Assembly (NCBI RefSeq): GCF_009184545.1
Contig: NZ_QJOW01000001.1
Span: 744,001 to 808,000, forward strand
DNA length: 64,000 nt
Origin: Halosegnis rubeus
GTDB taxonomy: Archaea; Halobacteriota; Halobacteria; Halobacteriales; Haloarculaceae
Direction: 5' to 3'
In this document: positions 59,945 to 64,000 of the stretch, one piece after another
Numbering within the stretch: the stretch's first letter is position 1
How the letters are laid out: every line of letters begins with the position of its first letter
Translations under genes and position numbers: made by a program
The notes under the pieces: model-generated
What the model was told of the DNA's origin: nothing
Seen by the model: the letters and a program-made list of their open reading frames with translations, nothing else
Databases searched by the model: none

Positions 59945-61489
59945 ATGGTTAGTTTCGACCCCGAGACGCTGCTGGGTGAGGCGACCCTCGCCGACCGCGA
60001 CCACGAGACGATGTCGGTGGAGGCTCCCTTCACCGGCGAGGAGTTTGCGACGCTTCCGCTCGGCGACGAGCGCGACGTTGCACACGCCTTCGAGCGCGCC
60101 CGCGAGGCCCAATCCGACTGGGAGGCCCGCGACCCGGCAGAGCGCGCTGAGCTGCTACTCGAGTACCACGACCTGTTGTTCGACCACTCCGAGCCACTGC
60201 TCGATTTGGTCGTCGAGGAGTCCGGGAAGGCGCGGCGACACGGCTTCGAGGAGCTCATCGACACGGCGATGGCGTCCCGCCACTACGCCCACCGCGTCGA
60301 GTCGTATCTCGACGACGAGTCGCGCAAGTCGCCGATGCCGGGACTCGTTGACGTGGAAGTGAACTACCGCGCGAAGGGCGTGGTCGGCGTCATCTCGCCG
60401 TGGAACTACCCCTTGACGCTCGCCGTCTCCGACGCCGTCGCCGCGCTGCTCGCCGGCAACACCGTCGTCCTCAAGCCCGCCGAACAGACCGCCTACACCG
60501 CGCTCGCTGCCGTCGCCCTCCTGCGCGAGGCCGGCGTTCCCGAGGACGTGATGCAGGTCGTACCGGGCACCGGACCAGATGTCGGCGAACCGCTCGTTGA
60601 GGAGAGCGACTACCTCTGTTTCACCGGCTCGTCGAAGACGGGGAGTTTCGTGGCCTCGAAGGCGGGCGAACAGCTCATCGACTGCTCGCTCGAACTCGGC
60701 GGGAAGAATCCGGCCGTCGTCATGTCAGACGCCGATATCGACGCTGCCGTGAACGGGCTCGTCCGCGGCGCGTTCACCAACGCCGGACAACTGTGTATCG
60801 CCATCGAACGGCTCTACGTCCACGAGTCGGTGCGCGAGGAGTTCACCCGGAAGTTCGTCGCTGCGACCGAGGCGCTCGACGTCCGGCCGAGCGACGACTG
60901 GGCGGTCGAGATGGGATCGCTGCTCTCGCAGGCGCAGTTGGACAAGGTGTCCAGTCACGTCGAAGACGCCCGCGACGCCGGCGCGACGGTGCTGACCGGC
61001 GGCGAGCCGCTCCCCGACGTTGGCCCGTACGCCTACGCGCCGACTGTCCTGACCGACGTGTCCGGCGAGGCCGACCTAGCGCGACAGGAGACGTTCGGTC
61101 CAGTCGTCTCCATCTACGGCTTCGAGGACACCGACGAGGTCATCGAGCGGGCGAACGACTCCATGTACGGACTCAACGCCTCCGTCTGGACCGCCGATAC
61201 CGAGCGCGGCCGCAACATCGCCCGCCGCATCGACTGCGGGACGGCGAACGTCAACGAGGCCTATGCACCCTCCTTCATTGCCCACGACGCTCCGATGGGA
61301 GGAATGAAAGACTCGGGGGTCGGCCGTCGCCACGGCGAGGAGGGGTTCTACCGATTCACCGAACCACAGACGCTCGCCACGCAGGAACGTGGCGAAATAG
61401 ACTCCCCGCCAGGCGTTCCGTACAAGTGGTACGCCGCCGGGATGAAGCGCGTCTTCAAGCTGCTGCGTGACGTGCCGGGCTTCCGTTAA
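59945..61489 (+). CDS. Aldehyde dehydrogenase (succinate-semialdehyde-type)
   Basis: 514 residues, NAD(P)-dependent. SPWNYPLTL (NAD site, ~134), the Glu base in LELGGKNPAVV (~247), the catalytic Cys in NAGQLCIAIERLYVH (~281) and ETFGPVVSIYGF are all present. The sequence is most like the succinate-semialdehyde/general group of haloarchaeal ALDHs; the substrate is unproven. C-terminal 25 residues (YKWYAAGMKRVFKLLRDVPGF) form an extension beyond the usual core. The stop interlocks with the convergent methyltransferase (TTAA, 61486-61489). Confidence 0.93.
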   Translation: MVSFDPETLLGEATLADRDHETMSVEAPFTGEEFATLPLGDERDVAHAFERAREAQSDWEARDPAERAELLLEYHDLLFDHSEPLLDLVVEESGKARRHGFEELIDTAMASRHYAHRVESYLDDESRKSPMPGLVDVEVNYRAKGVVGVISPWNYPLTLAVSDAVAALLAGNTVVLKPAEQTAYTALAAVALLREAGVPEDVMQVVPGTGPDVGEPLVEESDYLCFTGSSKTGSFVASKAGEQLIDCSLELGGKNPAVVMSDADIDAAVNGLVRGAFTNAGQLCIAIERLYVHESVREEFTRKFVAATEALDVRPSDDWAVEMGSLLSQAQLDKVSSHVEDARDAGATVLTGGEPLPDVGPYAYAPTVLTDVSGEADLARQETFGPVVSIYGFEDTDEVIERANDSMYGLNASVWTADTERGRNIARRIDCGTANVNEAYAPSFIAHDAPMGGMKDSGVGRRHGEEGFYRFTEPQTLATQERGEIDSPPGVPYKWYAAGMKRVFKLLRDVPGFR

Positions 61490-62040
61490 GCCCGACACAC
61501 CGCGAGGTCGGGGAGCAGTTCGGTCTCGTCAGGCTCCGTCGTTCGGGCATGGCGCAACATCCGGGTCACGCTCGCCAACAGCCCCATCACGGAGACGAAG
61601 ACCGGTGCATTCAGGCGAGTCACTCGTCGTAGCTCCCCGACTGCACTCTCGCGTTCCCCCTCGTCGAGGACGTGTGAGAGTGCGCCGCCGAGACACGGCG
61701 TCGCGTCGAACTGTCCGTCCAGTCCGAGCGCGCGCACGTCACCCTGCTGTGTCGTGACTCGTTCGCCTACGCCGTGTTCGTGCGCCTTCTCGCGGGCGAT
61801 GTCGACCTGTCGCCCGCTCACGTCGACGAGCGTCACGTCGTAGCCGCGCTCGGCGAGCCAGACGGCGTAGCGACCACTGGCCCCGCCGACATCGAGGACG
61901 TGTCCCGAGTCGGGGAGGTGTTCCGTCAGGTACTCCGTCGTCACCTCGAACTCCAGTCGGTGGTGGAAGTCGCGGTCGAGTCGCTCCCACTCGCGCTCGC
62001 CGTACTCGTCGTAGAAGGCCGCGATGTCGTCGTCGCGCAT
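61486..62040 (-). CDS. Class I SAM-dependent methyltransferase, probably C-terminally short
   Basis: 184 residues: FYDEYGEREWERLDRDFHHR opens the haloarchaeal family, then AdoMet motif I HVLDVGGASGRYAVWLAERG (about 49-68), motif II VTLVDVSGRQVDIAREKA and motif IV DATPCLGGALSHVLDE. Relatives I recall continue after the MGLLASVTRM segment with another ~70-100 residues; here the frame ends soon after, in LLPDLAVCRA, at the point of overlap with the ALDH stop. The 3' end may have been lost, or this is a short variant. Start M at 62040 or a few codons upstream. Confidence 0.72.
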   Translation of the reverse strand: MRDDDIAAFYDEYGEREWERLDRDFHHRLEFEVTTEYLTEHLPDSGHVLDVGGASGRYAVWLAERGYDVTLVDVSGRQVDIAREKAHEHGVGERVTTQQGDVRALGLDGQFDATPCLGGALSHVLDEGERESAVGELRRVTRLNAPVFVSVMGLLASVTRMLRHARTTEPDETELLPDLAVCRA

Positions 62041-62123
62041 GTCCGAAGCCATCGGGTGCGGAAGTGTCAACGTCTCGACCTCGCAGTCGCGACTGCTTTG
62101 TCACGGGCGCTCCAACTGCGGCT

Positions 62124-62528
62124 ATGGGCGGCACCTACACGCTTCTCATCAGACTCGCAGAGCCGACCGATATCGAGGTGGGTGCACTCGGCTGCCACCG
62201 ATTCGCTGCCGGCTGGTACGGCTACACCGGGTCGGCACTCGGGGCCGGTGGGTTCTCGCGAATCGACCGCCACGCCGAGGTCGCGACCGGCGAGCGCGAC
62301 ACCCGCCACTGGCACATCGACTACCTGCTCGGATATCCCGACGCGACACTCGTCGGTGACGTGCGAACCGAGGCGGACGTGGAGTGTACCGTCGCGCGAG
62401 CGCTCCCGTCTGGGCCTGTCGCCGGCTTCGGTGCATCCGACTGTGACTGTGAGAGTCACCTCACCTACGCCCCCGACCGGGAGACGCTCGTTCGGGCGGT
62501 CGAATCAGCTCACGAACAAGCGCGCTAA
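62124..62528 (+). CDS. DUF123 / GIY-YIG-like nuclease-family protein
   Basis: 134 residues: MGGTYTLLIRLAEPTDIEVG opens the domain, GWYGYTGSALGAGGFSRIDRH carries the YGYTGS core typical of DUF123 (a divergent GIY-YIG-like fold), then HWHIDYLLGYPDATLVGDV and a CDCESHLTY tail. Related domains occur fused to endonuclease III in some archaea, hinting at a DNA-related role, but function is unknown. ATG 62124 is used. The stop interlocks with the convergent DMT transporter (CTAA, 62525-62528). Confidence 0.82.
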   Translation: MGGTYTLLIRLAEPTDIEVGALGCHRFAAGWYGYTGSALGAGGFSRIDRHAEVATGERDTRHWHIDYLLGYPDATLVGDVRTEADVECTVARALPSGPVAGFGASDCDCESHLTYAPDRETLVRAVESAHEQAR

Positions 62529-63415
62529 CGCCGGCCCCGCGCGGTGAGGTAGATGCCGCCGATGACAATGGCCCCGCCAGCGAGCGTCAGCGCGCCGGGA
62601 ACCTCTCCGAGGATGACGAGCGCGAGCACGGTAGAGCCGACCGGTTCACCGACGAAGGAGACGCTGACGACCGAACTCTCGACGTGAGCCAGCGCCCAGT
62701 TGACGACGGTGTGTCCGAGCAGTCCCGGGCCGATTGCCATCCCGAGAAACAGCAGCCACTCGCGGGGGGGATACGCGAGCACGGGGTCACCGAGCGCGAG
62801 CGAGTAGGCGAGCAGCCCGCCGGCACACACGACGTAGACGACGGTGACGTACGGCACCAAGTTGACGCGCTGGCGCACCGACCGCCCGGCGAGGACGTAT
62901 AGGCCGGCGAGCACCGCGCCGGCGAGTGCGAGTAGATTTCCGAGCACCGGCTCGGGGGCGGTCGTTCCGCCGAGTAGCCCGTCGAGACTCATCACCGCAG
63001 AGCCGGCGAGCGCGACGCCGATGCCGGCGAGCGAGCGGCGCGACAGCGACTCCCCGAACAGGAAGTATGCACCGACAGCGACGAACGCCGGCTGTGTCGT
63101 GACGAGCGTGACGCTGGCGGCGACGGTCGTCTTGTCGACGGATTCGAACCACGTCGCGAAGTGGGCCGCGAGCGCGAGCCCAGCGAGCAGCGCAGACAGC
63201 AGGTCACGGCGGTCGAACTTCTGAAACTCCGCGCCCGAACGGAGAGACAGCGGCGCGAGCAACAGCAGCGTCAGCGTGACTCGCCAGAACGCCATCGGCC
63301 CGCTCGGGACGTTGGAGAACCGAATCAGGATTGCGCTCGTTGAGACGGCGACGATGGCGACGGCCAGTGCGGCCATCGGCGGCGTCCGTCGTTCGAGCGC
63401 GGCGAGCAGTCCCAC
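62525..63415 (-). CDS. EamA/DMT-superfamily transporter
   Basis: 296 residues with ten hydrophobic segments in two EamA repeats; TSAILIRFSNVPSGPMAFWRV begins the first repeat and LLALAGAVLAGLYVLAGRSV the second, ending VGEPVGSTVLALVILGEVPG. The GEP-type motif near the end is typical. It shares little with the DMT protein at 45038-45973 beyond the fold. The function, probably metabolite export, is unknown. Confidence 0.88.
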   Translation of the reverse strand: MGLLAALERRTPPMAALAVAIVAVSTSAILIRFSNVPSGPMAFWRVTLTLLLLAPLSLRSGAEFQKFDRRDLLSALLAGLALAAHFATWFESVDKTTVAASVTLVTTQPAFVAVGAYFLFGESLSRRSLAGIGVALAGSAVMSLDGLLGGTTAPEPVLGNLLALAGAVLAGLYVLAGRSVRQRVNLVPYVTVVYVVCAGGLLAYSLALGDPVLAYPPREWLLFLGMAIGPGLLGHTVVNWALAHVESSVVSVSFVGEPVGSTVLALVILGEVPGALTLAGGAIVIGGIYLTARGRR

Positions 63416-63490
63416 ACCTTCGCTCGTCGGGGCCGGTAATTACCTGTTTCTCTCGCTCGGTATTCTGCTCGCTCGTCTCCAGTCACTGAC

Positions 63491-63979
63491 TCACTCGAAG
63501 TGGGCCTTCGTTGCGCGGTGACGGTGATAGAACATCGGCTCGAAGCCCAGTCCGCCGAACGGCTCTGCGAGTTTCCCGAGCGGGCCGCCCGGGAGGCGAT
63601 AGACGACGCGGTCGTCGACGAGCGTTTCGCCGGCCTCGTTCTCGAAGAAGCGGTGGGTGTGTTCCCACTCCGGAAACGGACCGTCTTCCATCACGTCCCG
63701 GAAGTACGCGCGGCCGTTGTCGAGGTCGACCTCGCGCTCGGTGATGACTGAGGTCCACGACTGGCGCGGCCCGACGTCGAGGGGACGCAGCGACATCTCG
63801 ATGCATGCGCCCTCCTCCAGAATTTCCGGGTCGGTCTCGCCGTTAGGGCCGATGACAGTGTTGATTTCGAGGTTGGCGACGCCGGGCGTGAGTTCGGTCA
63901 GGCCGGCGACACGCGAGTGGAAGTCCCAGACCTCATTGAGTGGTGCATCGACCCACGTGGCGCGGTGGTATGTCGGCAT
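63491..63979 (-). CDS. SRPBCC-family ligand-binding protein
   Basis: 162 residues with the START/Bet v1-like pattern: N-terminal strand and helix YHRATWVDAPLNEVWDFHSR (about 4-23), an antiparallel sheet in the middle, and the C-terminal helix near RLPGGPLGKLAEPFGGLGFEPMF. Proteins of this type bind hydrophobic ligands or act as small cyclases or dehydratases; nothing here tells which. The 21 bp after its start reach the window edge, so its promoter is outside. Confidence 0.85.
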   Translation of the reverse strand: MPTYHRATWVDAPLNEVWDFHSRVAGLTELTPGVANLEINTVIGPNGETDPEILEEGACIEMSLRPLDVGPRQSWTSVITEREVDLDNGRAYFRDVMEDGPFPEWEHTHRFFENEAGETLVDDRVVYRLPGGPLGKLAEPFGGLGFEPMFYHRHRATKAHFE

Positions 63980-64000
63980 ACCCGAACAACGGGCGGCGAG

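Overview
The window is a 64 kb piece of a halophilic archaeal (class Halobacteria) chromosome. The signs are high GC with strongly GC-biased third codon positions, very acidic predicted proteins, archaeal information genes (Rad50, family B DNA polymerase, TFB, an intron-bearing tRNA-Gln), archaeal lipid enzymes, the archaeal ADH/DHQ-synthase-II entry to aromatic amino acids, KorAB, and many genes that appear leaderless with a TATA-like box about 25-32 nt before the start codon. The genus cannot be fixed by eye.

Region by region. 1-3.6 kb: the 3' end of rad50, two small haloarchaeal genes and an intact IS200/IS605-type element (tnpA plus tnpB, with hairpins at both ends). 3.6-7.7 kb: DNA polymerase B interrupted by a 416-residue intein with a LAGLIDADG-type endonuclease; the exon sequence just after it has unusual codon use. 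7.8-12.5 kb: the SufCBD iron-sulfur assembly operon, a ferritin-like protein and a DtxR-type metal regulator. 12.5-24.1 kb: tRNA-Gln with intron, AlaX-type editing protein, HD phosphohydrolase, LysE exporter, a geranylgeranyl reductase family protein divergent from a [2Fe-2S] ferredoxin, an amidase, a thioredoxin-reductase-like flavoprotein, a PP-loop protein, small membrane proteins, an M20 hydrolase and an S10-domain protein. 24.2-31.7 kb: aromatic biosynthesis (trpCBA, ADH synthase, aroD, DHQ synthase II), with a short SDR gene relic, a HAD hydrolase and an orphan DNA methyltransferase between. 31.7-41.3 kb: aldo/keto reductase, a second GGR-like reductase, korAB, a flavoprotein reductase, a Nudix hydrolase and a mutA-FNT-mce run. 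41.5-44.3 kb: two exported or surface proteins, a Tat/PGF-CTERM hydrolase and a protein with a pilin-like C-terminus. 44.4-56.4 kb: Lrp regulator, DMT transporter, GNAT, thyA-DHFR, tRNA-Glu, glycerate kinase, UbiB-like kinase, the preQ0 genes queD-queE-queC, archaetidylserine decarboxylase and an FMN-dependent hydroxyacid oxidase. 56.4-56.8 kb: a gene-poor, densely foldable stretch ending in a partial class II tRNA. 56.8-64 kb: a small unknown, a MutS-like ATPase, TFB, aldehyde dehydrogenase, a short methyltransferase, a DUF123 protein, a DMT transporter and an SRPBCC protein.

Most of the window is ordinary core haloarchaeal metabolism. The places that deserve attention are the polB intein with its possible co-conversion tract, the IS605 element with its predicted guide RNA, the structured region with tRNA-like end at 56.5-56.8 kb, the pilin-domain fusion at 43.3-44.3 kb, the SDR relic at 27.8 kb, and the unusually frequent interlocked stop codons of convergent gene pairs.
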